Counted from the stretch's first letter, positions 1 through 8,879 are shown. The stretch: DNA of 64,000 bases from Granulibacter bethesdensis (GCF_001889525.1 NZ_CP018192.1:2136501-2200500), one strand, 5' to 3'. A program made the numbers and translations. The notes: generated from the sequence alone by a model not told the origin.

Positions 1-389
1 TCCTCCTGCCGCGTCACGATCATATAGGCGGAGTGATAATAGGCGCTGGTGCTGTCCATCATGCCGTTACCGGGCACGACCCCGATCACAACATCACATT
101 TTTCGGCGATCAGCGTGTTGCGGAGAAAACCAACGGTCTGTGGAAACCACGTGTAACTGACGGGGAGCGACAGGGTTTTCGCCAGCAATGTGGCGATCTT
201 GTTTTCAAAACCGTCCCGCTTTTTATTGGAGAAAGGCATATCGGATGGATCCGCGCAGACGCGGAAAGCAGACCGGCTGACGAGATCGACATCATATTGG
301 GCAAAAGCAGGCGCATGCGCCGCACAAAACGCCAGAAAGGTCGAGACGGCGGCCAGAAACCGCAACCGCCCAGTCATGACACGACGCAT
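1..389 (-). CDS. xoxJ: XoxJ/MoxJ-like periplasmic binding protein (partial, 3' end outside window)
   Basis: The reading frame runs off the left edge of the window, so only about 129 N-terminal residues are visible. It opens with a signal peptide (hydrophobic stretch ending Ala-His-Ala-Pro-Ala-Phe-Ala). The mature start contains RVCADPSDMPFSN, then a segment with GFENKIA and SYTWFPQ, typical of the solute-binding-fold proteins paired with methanol dehydrogenases (MoxJ/XoxJ). XoxJ is thought to help activate or mature XoxF in the periplasm. The ATG at 389 was chosen because a GGAG lies about 7 nt upstream; a GTG at 422 is in frame. It is the third gene of the xoxF-xoxG-xoxJ order, 63 bp after xoxG. 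Confidence 0.82.
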   Translation of the reverse strand, partial: MRRVMTGRLRFLAAVSTFLAFCAAHAPAFAQYDVDLVSRSAFRVCADPSDMPFSNKKRDGFENKIATLLAKTLSLPVSYTWFPQTVGFLRNTLIAEKCDVVIGVVPGNGMMDSTSAYYHSAYMIVTRQE

Positions 390-452
390 GGCACGCTCCA
401 GAATCCTGATCCGGCGAAGCACGACGCCCCGCCGGAAAGGAAGAGGGATTGA

Positions 453-884
453 TCAGTCGTCGAAACGCTTCGGACGACCGCGGCCCAGCGCCCCGTCAGA
501 ACGGGCCTTCAAGTACATATAGATCGAATCGAGATTGTTGACGACGTCGGCAACTTCACCAAAAGCGGGCATCACGCTGTCGCTGGTGGTAGAAACGTTC
601 TTTCGACCGTTAATGACGGTCTGGGTGAACGTGTCATAGCTCATGGTCTTGAGCGAGTTGGTCAGATTAGGGGCATAGGAGCTGCCGGAACCATCGGGAC
701 CATGGCAACGCAGGCAGTTATCGCCATAAAAATTGTAGCCATGAGCAATCGTCTTGTCGCCCTTGCCGTCTTTCACATGCTTCTTGTAGTCCGGCGCATC
801 ATCTGCATGGGCTGCGGAAATGGCACCGCCAGCGAAAGCCACGCTGAGCAGGACAGCGGCAAGGCGTGTTTTGATGTGTGGCAT
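453..884 (-). CDS. xoxG: XoxG-like c-type cytochrome, electron acceptor of XoxF
   Basis: A 143-residue secreted monohaem cytochrome c. A signal peptide ends near residue 27 (AAHA-DD). The haem-attachment motif CLRCH is at residues 57-61, and the likely axial Met is M105 in SVMPAFGEV. It is expected to take electrons from the PQQ of XoxF in the periplasm and pass them towards a terminal oxidase. It lies between xoxF and xoxJ on the same strand, which supports the XoxG name over a generic class I cytochrome. The C-terminus is rich in Arg, Lys and Asp. The identity as a cytochrome c is certain; the partner is inferred from gene order. Confidence 0.88.
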   Translation of the reverse strand: MPHIKTRLAAVLLSVAFAGGAISAAHADDAPDYKKHVKDGKGDKTIAHGYNFYGDNCLRCHGPDGSGSSYAPNLTNSLKTMSYDTFTQTVINGRKNVSTTSDSVMPAFGEVADVVNNLDSIYMYLKARSDGALGRGRPKRFDD

Positions 885-1025
885 GGATCGTCTTTTCCTT
901 CCTCAGTCAAAAGGCCGTTGCCAGGGGCGACATCGGCTTTGGGACAAATTCCGCGTTATCTGCATATTTGCCCCAGACTAATTCCGGCATCCGAGGCATT
1001 TTGGACACGATAGCAGGATAAAGAA

Positions 1026-1053
1026 CCCCGGCGACACGTCAATGTCGCCGGGG
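1026..1053 (-). terminator. Hairpin between xoxF and xoxG
   Basis: A perfect 11-bp inverted repeat (ccccggcgaca at 1026-1036, tgtcgccgggg at 1043-1053) with a 6-nt loop lies 37 bp after the xoxF stop. Read on the minus strand it is followed by TTCTTTAT. It could be a leaky terminator that sets xoxF expression above xoxG/xoxJ, or an mRNA-stabilising 3' stem. Confidence 0.65.
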
Positions 1054-1089
1054 CCAATAATCAGTCTGTCAGATGATAGCCGACATCGA

Positions 1090-2892
1090 TCAGTTATCGA
1101 TGCCGAACACCGTCAGCACGCCGCCAAGCTGCGTATAATTGGCGAGAGAGCGATAGGCACCCACTGCACCCAGACCTTCGGCGTCACCAGACAGGCCAGC
1201 GGCCATACCGATACCGGCCCAGCCACCAAGGCCGGACAGAACGGCGATATACTGCTTGCCCTTGTGCTCATAGGCATTGACGTTGCCGATGATACCGGAC
1301 GGAGTCTTGTACTTGTAGAGCAGCTTGCCGGTCTTGGCATCGACTGCCTTCAGATAGCCTTCCAGCGTGCCGTAATAGACAACGCCACCAGCTGTGGAGA
1401 GCGCACCGGACCATACGGAGAACAGTTCCGGATCAGACCAGGCAATCCTGCCCTTGTTAACATCATAGGCAATGAAGTTGCCCAGATGGTTTTCACCCGG
1501 CGGCGGATACATATTGACGGTGGAACCGACGAAAGGCTGACCGGCGGTGTAGGACACCTTGAACGGCTCGTAATCCATGCAGATGTGGTTCGTCGGCACG
1601 TAGAACATGTGGTTCTGCGGATCGAACGAAGCAGGCTGCTGGTCCTTGACGCCGAGAGCGGCGGGGCAGATGCCCTTCGTGTTGTGGTCTTCGCCACCCG
1701 CTTCGGTGGAGTATTTCTTCACACGATCAGGCAGGCCGGTCTTCAGATTCACACCTGTGGCCCAGTTGACGATCGGATCGAACTTGTTCGCCTGGAGCAG
1801 CTCACCCGTCACGCGGTCGAGCACATAGGCGAAGCCGTTACGGTCGAAATGCACCAGCGCCTTGGTTTCCTTGCCGTTCACCTTGGTGTCGGCGAGGATC
1901 ATTTCGTTGATGCCGTCATAGTCCCATTCGTCGTGCGGGGTCATCTGATAGACCCACTTTGCAACGCCGGTATCCGCATCACGAGCGAAAATGGTCATGG
2001 ACCACTTGTTTTCACCAGGACGCTGCACCGGGTTCCAGGTGCTGGGGTTGCCGGACCCGTAATAGACCAGGTTCAGCTTCGGATCGTAGGAATACCAGCC
2101 CCAGGTCGCACCGCCACCCGTTTTCCACTGATCGCCCTGCCAGGTCTTGATGGAGCTGTCCTTGCCAACCGGCTTGCCGAGAGCGGTGGTCTTGTCATCG
2201 AACAGGATCTGGTCATCCGGCCCGGTGGAGAACGCCTTCCAGACCAGCTTGCCGTCTTTCAGGCTGTAAGCAGTCAGGCGGCCCTGCACACCGAATTCAC
2301 CACCGGAGATACCAACAATCACCTTGTCCTTCACAATGAAGGGGGCGCTGGTGGAGGTTTCACCCTTCTTCGGATCGCCGTTTGTGACTTTCCAGACTTC
2401 CTTGCCGGTCTTGGCGTCGAGGGCGACAACCTTGGTGTCGGCCTGGGCCAGGATGATCTTGCCGTCGCCATAAGCAACGCCGCGATTCACGGTGTCACAG
2501 CACATCACCGGGATGACTTCCGGATCCTGCTTCGGCTCATACGACCAGATCACGCGACCATTGTCGTTCAGGTCGAGGGCGAACACCTTGTTCGGGAACG
2601 GCGTATGCACATACATGACATCGCCGATCACAAGCGGGCCGCCTTCATGGCCACGCAGAACACCGGTGGAGAAGCTCCACACCGGATGCAGCTTGCCGGC
2701 ATTGGCCACGGTGATCTGCTTCAGCGCGCTGTAGCGCTGATTGGCGAAGTCACCGGCCTGCATGGACCAGTTGGCCGGGTTCTTGGACAGTTTCGCGAGA
2801 TCTTCATTGGCACGCGCGCCATCAACCGCGGTCAGGCCGACAAAGGCTGACACGGCAACGGACATCGCAAGCAGTCGCTTGCTGGACTTCAT
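1090..2892 (-). CDS. xoxF: PQQ-dependent methanol/alcohol dehydrogenase, lanthanide (XoxF) type
   Basis: A 600-residue periplasmic quinoprotein of the eight-bladed propeller family, oxidising methanol (or other primary alcohols) to the aldehyde. A signal peptide ends around residue 28 (DGARA-NED). Visible features are the vicinal cysteine pair in [10 protein letters not shown] that contacts PQQ, repeated tryptophan-docking segments, and [13 protein letters not shown]. In the last motif the catalytic Asp is about residue 324 and a second Asp follows two residues later (about 326). Calcium MxaF enzymes have Ala there, while lanthanide XoxF enzymes have Asp. The start at 2892 has GGGAGGA just upstream; an in-frame start at 2937 would add 15 residues before the signal peptide. 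First gene of the xoxFGJ cluster; the pqq operon lies 1.6 kb beyond. Confidence 0.93.
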   Translation of the reverse strand: MKSSKRLLAMSVAVSAFVGLTAVDGARANEDLAKLSKNPANWSMQAGDFANQRYSALKQITVANAGKLHPVWSFSTGVLRGHEGGPLVIGDVMYVHTPFPNKVFALDLNDNGRVIWSYEPKQDPEVIPVMCCDTVNRGVAYGDGKIILAQADTKVVALDAKTGKEVWKVTNGDPKKGETSTSAPFIVKDKVIVGISGGEFGVQGRLTAYSLKDGKLVWKAFSTGPDDQILFDDKTTALGKPVGKDSSIKTWQGDQWKTGGGATWGWYSYDPKLNLVYYGSGNPSTWNPVQRPGENKWSMTIFARDADTGVAKWVYQMTPHDEWDYDGINEMILADTKVNGKETKALVHFDRNGFAYVLDRVTGELLQANKFDPIVNWATGVNLKTGLPDRVKKYSTEAGGEDHNTKGICPAALGVKDQQPASFDPQNHMFYVPTNHICMDYEPFKVSYTAGQPFVGSTVNMYPPPGENHLGNFIAYDVNKGRIAWSDPELFSVWSGALSTAGGVVYYGTLEGYLKAVDAKTGKLLYKYKTPSGIIGNVNAYEHKGKQYIAVLSGLGGWAGIGMAAGLSGDAEGLGAVGAYRSLANYTQLGGVLTVFGIDN

Positions 2893-3307
2893 AAAAATCC
2901 TCCCTGGGTTTGGCCGACCCCCACCAAAAACGCCCACCTTTCCGGCAGGTCTGGCATTGGCAGAAACCGGTCGAAGCCACCCCCGCCTGTGCTGGCGGAT
3001 GTGGCGCGCGGGAGATTATCTCCCGCCGCCTTCCAACGACAAGAGGCAATATGGCATAAAATGCATAAAACGGGTTACATGATTGGAAAATACATCGTCA
3101 CAACAGCGCATGATGTCCGGATATTCTGGACTCTCTGTCACTTTCCGGCGGCATCTGCTGTCATGATTCGTCACTTAAATTACGTTTTAGAGAAACGGGA
3201 TGATCACTTTGCTCATTCCAGAACGTCGGAAGAATGATAGACTAAAACCGCGCACAACTATCATTATAAGCAAATAAACTGGCATTAAATGCCGTCAGGT
3301 TCAGGAA
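2893..3307. promoter_or_regulatory. Divergent promoter region between xoxF and two secreted-protein genes
   Basis: A 415-bp stretch with no convincing gene. It must hold the xoxF promoter and the promoter of the 3308-4400 gene pair. The left half is GC-rich and the right half (from about 3040) is AT-richer. The clearest element is a perfect inverted repeat, gcgggaga-tta-tctcccgc at 3008-3026, about 116 nt upstream of the xoxF start codon, a possible operator. I cannot assign -35/-10 boxes with confidence. Confidence 0.5.
3008..3026. promoter_or_regulatory. Perfect palindrome upstream of xoxF, candidate operator
   Basis: Arms gcgggaga and tctcccgc (8 bp each, no mismatch) are separated by tta. 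Its position in the divergent xoxF promoter region fits a dimeric regulator site, but no regulator is identified. Confidence 0.4.
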
Positions 3308-3982
3308 ATGCTCCGTTACTCACTCTCTGCCTTGCTCTCCGCCATGTTGCTGACGGCTCCGGCCTTTGCCGCCGATCAGCCCGGCACCAAACCATCCACC
3401 AACCCGGCCGTCCATGCCGTGTTTGAATCACCGCATCTGGCCAATATCACCCAGCCGGAAACGCTGATCTATTCCTATCAGTACAAAGGTCCACAGCCTT
3501 TTACGGACACGGTGTCAGAGCAGATCATCAAGATCCATCCCGATGGAACCAAGTTGGTCGGATTTCACTTCCTGACTGGCGACCGCTTCATGTTCACACC
3601 ATCGCTGGATGATTATCGCGGCAATCCGCTGGTGATGATCTTTCTGGAACATGATGTCATGGAGATGAAAAAATCCATCGGCATGGCCGCCGCCTATTTC
3701 CGTGCCCGCGTCAAGGAAGGCTTTTTCAAGGCTGCCGTCACGGATGCCACCTTCACCCATGACGGCAAGTCACTGCCTGCCAAACAGGTGGTCATGGAAC
3801 CGTTCGCCACCGAAACCCGGTTGGAGAACGTGCCGTTCCTTCAGCACAAGAAATACACCATCATCCTGTGCGACCAGTTACCTGGCGGTATTGCGCAAAT
3901 CAGCACGGAACAGCCCGGCGATTCGAAAAGCGGTATTCCGCCGATCAGCCAGATCCTCACGTTCAAAACGGTGAAACCCTGA
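3308..3982 (+). CDS. Secreted protein of unknown function, divergent from xoxF
   Basis: 224 residues with a clear signal peptide (MLRYSLSALLSAMLLTAPAFA, cleavage near residue 21). The mature part is soluble, with no further membrane segment. It contains one Cys and phrases such as IYSYQYKGPQPF, HPDGTKLVGFHFLTGDRFMF and ILTFKTVKP, suggesting a mostly beta-strand fold. I do not recognise a family. Its stop codon is followed after one base by the ATG of the next gene, so the two are probably translated together. The location next to xoxFGJ and pqq suggests a periplasmic role linked to alcohol oxidation, but that is inference. Confidence 0.75.
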   Translation: MLRYSLSALLSAMLLTAPAFAADQPGTKPSTNPAVHAVFESPHLANITQPETLIYSYQYKGPQPFTDTVSEQIIKIHPDGTKLVGFHFLTGDRFMFTPSLDDYRGNPLVMIFLEHDVMEMKKSIGMAAAYFRARVKEGFFKAAVTDATFTHDGKSLPAKQVVMEPFATETRLENVPFLQHKKYTIILCDQLPGGIAQISTEQPGDSKSGIPPISQILTFKTVKP

Positions 3983-3983
3983 T

Positions 3984-4400
3984 ATGGCTTATGCACGAAA
4001 AATCCTGCCTGGCTTACCGACACTCTCGATACGTTGGGCAATTCTGCTGACGGGCCTCCTGACATTACCGACGATGGCAATGGCTGATGAGGTCGCTGAC
4101 GCCAATCAACCCCACAAACCACGCTATGATTACCCTACCTCAGCCCGCGCCGATTATGTGATCGGCTGTCTTGCCTCCAACGGGATGAAGCATGAATTTC
4201 TGGATAAATGCTCCTGCGGGATCGACACGATTGCCGATCAGATGAGCTACGATGACTACCAGCATGCGGAAACAGTCCTCAGCATGCTGCAAGGCGCGCT
4301 CGGTCAGCGGGCTGAGGAGTTTCGATCCACCGCCATACTGACGAAACTGGTGGACAGGCTGCGGCAGGCTCAAGCTGAAGCGAATCTACGCTGCCACTAA
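3984..4400 (+). CDS. Small secreted cysteine-containing protein beside xoxF
   Basis: 138 residues. An N-terminal hydrophobic segment (about 18-35, ending AMA-DE) looks like a signal peptide. The mature domain has four Cys in the pattern IGC, CSC and a C-terminal RCH, probably disulfide-bonded in the periplasm, and a helical tail (LVDRLRQAQAEA). I recall similar short proteins with a DKCSC-type motif and a YDDY..AET segment encoded near PQQ alcohol dehydrogenases, but have no name for them. Coupled to the preceding secreted-protein gene (1 bp apart). Confidence 0.72.
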   Translation: MAYARKILPGLPTLSIRWAILLTGLLTLPTMAMADEVADANQPHKPRYDYPTSARADYVIGCLASNGMKHEFLDKCSCGIDTIADQMSYDDYQHAETVLSMLQGALGQRAEEFRSTAILTKLVDRLRQAQAEANLRCH

Positions 4401-4466
4401 ATCTGGTGCGAAAGGCCGGTCATGGAGGAAACATGCCTCTGTGGCCGGCGGATCATCAGCACCCCG

Positions 4467-5591
4467 CTATTCCGCAACGGGGGACAGAACCTCGTTCGGA
4501 ACTGGTGCATTGCCGATCCGGCGATACACGTAATCCGGCGCCACATCACCACGGGCCGCAACGGCTTCTTCCATCACATGATGCGCAGGTGACAGAGCGC
4601 AGGCCGGATCGGTGATATCCATATCACCCGTCAGTGCAAAAGCCTGACAGCGACAACCGCCCCAGTCGATCTCCCGCCGGTCACAGGAACGACACGGTTC
4701 CGGCATCCAGTCCGTGCCACGATATTTCTGGAAGGCCGGTGCGCCGCTCCAGATATCCGCCAGCGACCATTCGCGCACGGACGGAAATTCCAGCCCGGTC
4801 AGAGTCTCTGCCGCATGACAGGGCAGAGCCTTGCCGGAGGGGGAAATATTGATGAAGCGCCGCGCCCAACCGCCCATGCAGGCTTTCGGGCGTTTCGCAT
4901 AATAATCTGGCGTCACATAATCAATGACCATGACGCCTTTCAGCCGCTCCCGCGCTTCCTCCACGGTCGCGGTGGCGATTTCCAGTTGCTCCCGACTCGG
5001 CAGGAGTGCATCACGGTTGACCAGACCCCAGCCATAATACTGGACATTCGCGATCTCTGTGCGAGTCGCGCCCATTGCCTGCGCGGCTTCCAGCATACGC
5101 GGCAGATTTTCCATGTTCTGCCGATGAATCACGTAATTCAGGGTCAGCGGGAGGCCTGCTTCCTTGATCAGCCGGGCTGCTTTCAGCTTTTTCGACTGTG
5201 CACCGGCCAGACCGCCGATACGCTCGGCATTCTCGACATCCACATCCTGAAAACTAAGCTGGATATGATCGATACCGGCCTTCATCAGCCGCTCCATCAT
5301 CGCCTCATCCAGCAGCACGCCGGAAGTGATGATATTCGTATACATCTGCCGCTCGACCGCTCTGGCGATCAACTCTGGCAGATCCTTCCGCACCATCGGC
5401 TCGCCACCGGAGAAGTGCATCTGCAGCACGCCCAGTTCGGCGGCCTCATCCATGAGGCGCAGCCACTCCTCGGTTTTCAACTCGATTCCGGCACGTTCCA
5501 GTTCCAGCGGGTTGGAGCAATATGGGCATTGCAGGGGGCAGCGATGCGTCAGCTCCGCAAGAAGCCCCATAGGAGGTTCGATGGTGCTCAT
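4467..5591 (-). CDS. pqqE: PqqE, radical SAM PqqA peptide cyclase
   Basis: 374 residues. PqqE joins the Glu and Tyr side chains of the PqqA peptide, the first step of PQQ synthesis, using a radical SAM cluster. The motif C18-x3-C22-x2-C25 (CPLQCPYC) is followed by FSGGEP. The C-terminal SPASM region carries the extra cluster ligands (CMGGW, PCHAAE, PEPCRSCDRR, GGCRCQAF, DPAC). The length matches the family. It is the last gene of pqqABCDE and overlaps pqqD by 4 bp (ATGA), so translation is coupled. Confidence 0.96.
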   Translation of the reverse strand: MSTIEPPMGLLAELTHRCPLQCPYCSNPLELERAGIELKTEEWLRLMDEAAELGVLQMHFSGGEPMVRKDLPELIARAVERQMYTNIITSGVLLDEAMMERLMKAGIDHIQLSFQDVDVENAERIGGLAGAQSKKLKAARLIKEAGLPLTLNYVIHRQNMENLPRMLEAAQAMGATRTEIANVQYYGWGLVNRDALLPSREQLEIATATVEEARERLKGVMVIDYVTPDYYAKRPKACMGGWARRFINISPSGKALPCHAAETLTGLEFPSVREWSLADIWSGAPAFQKYRGTDWMPEPCRSCDRREIDWGGCRCQAFALTGDMDITDPACALSPAHHVMEEAVAARGDVAPDYVYRRIGNAPVPNEVLSPVAE

Positions 5592-5893
5592 AATCGGATG
5601 GCTCCCTTCGCCGACATATCTGCAAACATGGTGACGACATCGGCAGCGATCACCTCCCTGGGTGCCGCAAAACGGGATACCAGCTCATCGATGATTGCGC
5701 CGATCGTTTTCTGACCATCGACGAGCTTGAGAATTTCAGCCGCCACAGGGTCGGGCTGAAACAACCGCTCCGGGCCGAGGATGACCCATGCATCACGCAC
5801 TTTGTCATGCCGGAACTTCATCCCCTGACCGAAACGCGGGACCGCATCTTCGTTCAAAACCTGGGGCAGAGCCTGATCCTGAGGGGCGGCCAT
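5588..5893 (-). CDS. pqqD: PqqD, PqqA-binding chaperone
   Basis: 101 residues with the PqqD fold (RiPP recognition element). It binds the precursor PqqA and presents it to PqqE. Typical segments are RHDKVRDAWVILGPERLF and the AAEILKLVDG helix. It overlaps pqqE by 4 bp and sits 5 bp after pqqC. Confidence 0.93.
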   Translation of the reverse strand: MAAPQDQALPQVLNEDAVPRFGQGMKFRHDKVRDAWVILGPERLFQPDPVAAEILKLVDGQKTIGAIIDELVSRFAAPREVIAADVVTMFADMSAKGAIRL

Positions 5894-5898
5894 GGTCT

Positions 5899-6666
5899 CT
5901 AGACCTCTGGCACGAAGGCGCCGGGCGGGATATTGCCGGGGGCCACATAGGAATAATACAGCGCATCCAGCTGCGACCAGAGCACATCACACTTGAACCG
6001 CAGGGCTGCAATCACGGCCTGCTGCTGTTCTGCTGTCCGGGCATGCTCCTTCACATAAGCCAGCGCAAAATCCACATCGCGTGGGGCCTGGGTCAGGCGC
6101 GGCTTGAAATAGGCCAGCGTTTCCTCCGACACCCAGTCATAATTTGCCAGCATGCCGGACACCCGTTCCCGGATAATGGTCGGCGAGAACATCTCTGTCA
6201 GAGAAGACGCAATCGCCTCGAGAATCGGCTTCTCACGGCAGAATGTCACATAGGCATCCACGGCGAAGCGGGTCGTGGGTAGCAAGCCCTCCCTGCTCTC
6301 GACATAGGCAGCATCCAGTCCGACTCCCTCGGCCAGTTTCAGCCAGCGGGCGATCCCGCCAGTGCCGGGTTCGGTACCGTCATGATCCACCAGACGCCGC
6401 CGCCACTCGCGCCGTAACTCGGCCGTCGGCAGACGCGACAACAGAGCCGCATCCTTGGCCGGGATACTGGCCTGATAATGGTACCGGTTAAGCGCCCAGG
6501 CCTGCACCTGCCCACGCGTCAGCGCACCGTCATGCAACAAGCGGTGAAACGGGTGGAGATTATGATAACGCTCGGCGCCGACAGCCCGAAGCGTGGCTTC
6601 CAGTTCGTCCGGCGTCATGACCCTGTTCGTTTCCTGCCCGGCTGTACGGTTATGAAGCTGTGTCAT
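5899..6666 (-). CDS. pqqC: PqqC, pyrroloquinoline-quinone synthase
   Basis: 255 residues, the expected length for PqqC. It is the cofactor-free oxidase that performs the final eight-electron ring closure and oxidation of AHQQ to PQQ. Recognisable family segments are LHPFHRLLHDGALTRGQVQ, NRYHYQASIPAKDAAL and RFAVDAYVTFCRE, forming the all-helical haem-oxygenase-like fold. The first codons overlap the end of pqqB by 4 bp. Confidence 0.95.
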   Translation of the reverse strand: MTQLHNRTAGQETNRVMTPDELEATLRAVGAERYHNLHPFHRLLHDGALTRGQVQAWALNRYHYQASIPAKDAALLSRLPTAELRREWRRRLVDHDGTEPGTGGIARWLKLAEGVGLDAAYVESREGLLPTTRFAVDAYVTFCREKPILEAIASSLTEMFSPTIIRERVSGMLANYDWVSEETLAYFKPRLTQAPRDVDFALAYVKEHARTAEQQQAVIAALRFKCDVLWSQLDALYYSYVAPGNIPPGAFVPEV

Positions 6667-7595
6667 AATTCTATCTGCATCCCATCATGGGCGACGGTCC
6701 ATCCCGCCGCGAGCGCTTCTGCGCGCTCCGCGCTGTCTTCCAGCAAGACGGGATTGGAGTTGTTGATATGAATCAGAATTTTCTGTCGTACACCCAGATC
6801 ACGGAACGCAGCGATGGTGCCATCTTCTCCGCTGACGCTCATATGCCCCATGCGGCGACCGGTTTTGGGAACCAGTCCGGCACGGATCATCTCATCATCA
6901 GACCATAACGTGCCGTCGAAAAACACCGTGTCGGCATTGGCCAGACGCTGCCTCAGAGAATCGGTCATCATCGCGCAGGCGGGAATAAAACAGGCAGTAC
7001 GTCGCCCGTCGGAAATAGCCGCCCCCACTGTCTGCTCCCCTTCCTCAACCGGCGCTGGGGCATTCATCAGCAGCCCTTCCTGCTCCAGATAGAGGGGGAC
7101 TTTGCCGGGAACCGGGAAAAACTCGACAGTCAAGCCGGATGGCTCGCCGCCCGGCAGGGTCAAGGCAAACGGCCCGCTGGCCGGAATGGTCCGGCGCTCC
7201 ACCACATCCCGCGCCAGAACCTCGAAAATAGGATTGTCATTGAGAATACCATGCACCCGACTGGTGGCATACACAGTAAAAGCCTGCCTCTCGCGCAGGG
7301 TCAGCAACCCCGCAAGGGCATCGACATCGCCATTGGTGAGCACAACACCTGCGATCGGGGTCGAACGGATAGCACCGCTCGGATGCAGCACCGTATTCGC
7401 CTCGATCTGCTGGCGGATATCGGGCGAAGCATTAAACAAAAACCAGAAAACGCCGTCCTGACTGACGGCAATGGACGCCTGCGTGCGCGGTGCCGCCTTG
7501 GGATCGCCCGCCCTGGCGCGACGACATCCGGCAGCGTTGGAGTTCCACTGAGGGAAGCCGCCACCTGCAGCCGACCCGAGAACGACGATTTTCAT
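6663..7595 (-). CDS. pqqB: PqqB, metallo-beta-lactamase-fold hydroxylase
   Basis: 310 residues. It begins MKIVVLGSAAGGGFPQWN, the usual PqqB N-terminus, and carries VVLTNGDVDALAGLL and FFDGTLWSDDEM as expected for the family. PqqB is reported to hydroxylate the cross-linked tyrosine moiety during PQQ assembly. It is separated from pqqA by a 125-bp gap holding two strong hairpins, then joined to pqqC by a 4-bp overlap. Confidence 0.95.
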   Translation of the reverse strand: MKIVVLGSAAGGGFPQWNSNAAGCRRARAGDPKAAPRTQASIAVSQDGVFWFLFNASPDIRQQIEANTVLHPSGAIRSTPIAGVVLTNGDVDALAGLLTLRERQAFTVYATSRVHGILNDNPIFEVLARDVVERRTIPASGPFALTLPGGEPSGLTVEFFPVPGKVPLYLEQEGLLMNAPAPVEEGEQTVGAAISDGRRTACFIPACAMMTDSLRQRLANADTVFFDGTLWSDDEMIRAGLVPKTGRRMGHMSVSGEDGTIAAFRDLGVRQKILIHINNSNPVLLEDSAERAEALAAGWTVAHDGMQIEL

Positions 7596-7627
7596 CGCAC
7601 GGTCCGACCATGGTTAAAATGGAAACA

Positions 7628-7667
7628 ACAGTGCTGCGGCGACCTGATGAGGCCGACGCAGCACTGT
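7628..7667 (-). terminator. Hairpin 1 between pqqA and pqqB (terminator/attenuator)
   Basis: An 11-bp perfect stem (acagtgctgcg at 7628-7638, cgcagcactgt at 7657-7667). Read on the minus strand it is followed by TGTTTCCATTTT. It probably terminates most transcripts that begin at pqqA, letting a fraction continue into pqqBCDE. Confidence 0.7.
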
Positions 7668-7672
7668 ATCAG

Positions 7673-7712
7673 GACCATCCGGCCACGCTGAGAAGCGTCA
7701 TCCCGGATGGTC
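7673..7712 (-). terminator. Hairpin 2 between pqqA and pqqB
   Basis: Outer arms gaccatccgg (7673-7682) and ccggatggtc (7703-7712) enclose an inner acgct/agcgt stem with a gaga loop. It lies immediately after the pqqA stop on the minus strand. With the next hairpin it may protect the short pqqA mRNA or attenuate read-through. Confidence 0.6.
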
Positions 7713-7720
7713 GGGCACGA

Positions 7721-7795
7721 TTACTCGGCGCAGGCGTAAGCGTTAATCTCGGCGCCCAGGGCGATTTCGGTCACAGACGGTGTGTTCCAAGCCAT
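7721..7795 (-). CDS. pqqA: PqqA, PQQ precursor peptide
   Basis: 24-residue ribosomal peptide MAWNTPSVTEIALGAEINAY plus four residues. The conserved Glu16 and Tyr20 (E-x3-Y) are the atoms that become PQQ. The ATG at 7795 is preceded by GGAGGAA at good spacing. A longer in-frame reading upstream to 7906 exists but lacks support. First gene of pqqABCDE; no pqqF/G protease gene is nearby. Confidence 0.96.
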   Translation of the reverse strand: MAWNTPSVTEIALGAEINAYACAE

Positions 7796-7956
7796 TTTTA
7801 AAATTCCTCCAGTATTTTGGTTTTTGGACAATTCCAACGATATAAGCGCGTTGCCCGGCCCGTCAATCGTCTGGATCAATTGGCCAATGGAAAGTTTTAC
7901 CTTCATGATGGCCCTGCGGGCAGATTCGTGCCGGATAGAGAGTTGGAACAGAGTTC

Positions 7957-8874
7957 GTGATTGATAAGCTGGAGTATCTCCTGGCCCTGTCGCGGGAGCA
8001 TCATTTTGGGCGTGCCGCTGAAACCTGCGGCGTCACACAACCCACCCTGTCAGCTGGCCTCAAACAACTTGAGGAGCAGCTTGGTGCTTTGCTGGTACAG
8101 CGTGGCGCACGGTTTATCGGCTTCACGCCGGAAGGTGAACGGGCGCTTGACTGGGCACGACGCATCACGACCGATACCAAGGCCATGCGTCAGGAGATCC
8201 AGGCTCTGAAATATGGGCTGAATGGCAATCTCCGGCTGGCCGTCATCCCGACCGCGATGCCGATTGTCTCAACCCTGACAACACCATTCCGAAACAGACA
8301 TCCGGATGTCACCTTTACCATTGTTTCGAAATCATCCATTGCGACCCTGTCGCTGATCGAGAATTTCGAGGCGGATGCCGGTATTTCTTATCTGGACAAC
8401 GAGCCATTGGGCCGGGTTCGTGCGATTCCGCTCTATCGGGAACATTACTGTTTGGTGACGGCCCCTCACGCACCGCTGGGCGACCGGGAGGAAGTGGCAT
8501 GGCAGGACCTGTCCGGCCTGCCGCTCTGTCTGCTGACACCCGATATGCAAAATCGCCGCATTCTTGACCGAATGTTATCCTCGACCGGGGTCGAACCGAA
8601 AGTCAGTCTGGAATCCAATTCCATGATCGGTCTGTGGTCTCATGTCCGCACCGGGGCATGGGCCAGTATCATGCCGGCCCGGCTGGTCGATATTCTAGGC
8701 CTGAACCCCGAATTGCGGGCCATTCCGATTGTCGGCGGCCCCCCTTCTCCCACCGTGGGACTGGTCATTCCTCACCGTGATCCGCTGACCCCCCTGATCG
8801 CCGCGCTTTTCAAGGAAGCGGAAGCCATTGCAGCCCATCTTGAACAAGTAACCATCAATCAGGCTGGCCAATAA
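7957..8874 (+). CDS. fdsR: LysR-type regulator, likely FdsR of the formate dehydrogenase operon
   Basis: 305 residues with the usual LysR layout: an N-terminal winged HTH (HFGRAAETCGVTQPTLSAGLKQLE) and a C-terminal two-lobed effector domain from about residue 90. The GTG start at 7957 matches the family N-terminus. It is divergent from pqqA and, apart from the methyltransferase gene, next to fdsGBA. LysR genes with the phrase VSKSSIATLSLIENFEADAGISYL commonly sit by fds operons. A LysR-type ATAG-N7-CTAT site lies before fdsG. Control of pqqA cannot be excluded. Confidence 0.75.
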   Translation: MIDKLEYLLALSREHHFGRAAETCGVTQPTLSAGLKQLEEQLGALLVQRGARFIGFTPEGERALDWARRITTDTKAMRQEIQALKYGLNGNLRLAVIPTAMPIVSTLTTPFRNRHPDVTFTIVSKSSIATLSLIENFEADAGISYLDNEPLGRVRAIPLYREHYCLVTAPHAPLGDREEVAWQDLSGLPLCLLTPDMQNRRILDRMLSSTGVEPKVSLESNSMIGLWSHVRTGAWASIMPARLVDILGLNPELRAIPIVGGPPSPTVGLVIPHRDPLTPLIAALFKEAEAIAAHLEQVTINQAGQ

Positions 8875-8879
8875 AATAA

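Noticed and set aside
1042-2850. 602-codon open frame antisense to xoxF
   Set aside because: The sense-strand quinoprotein is unmistakable and the antisense product has no motif.
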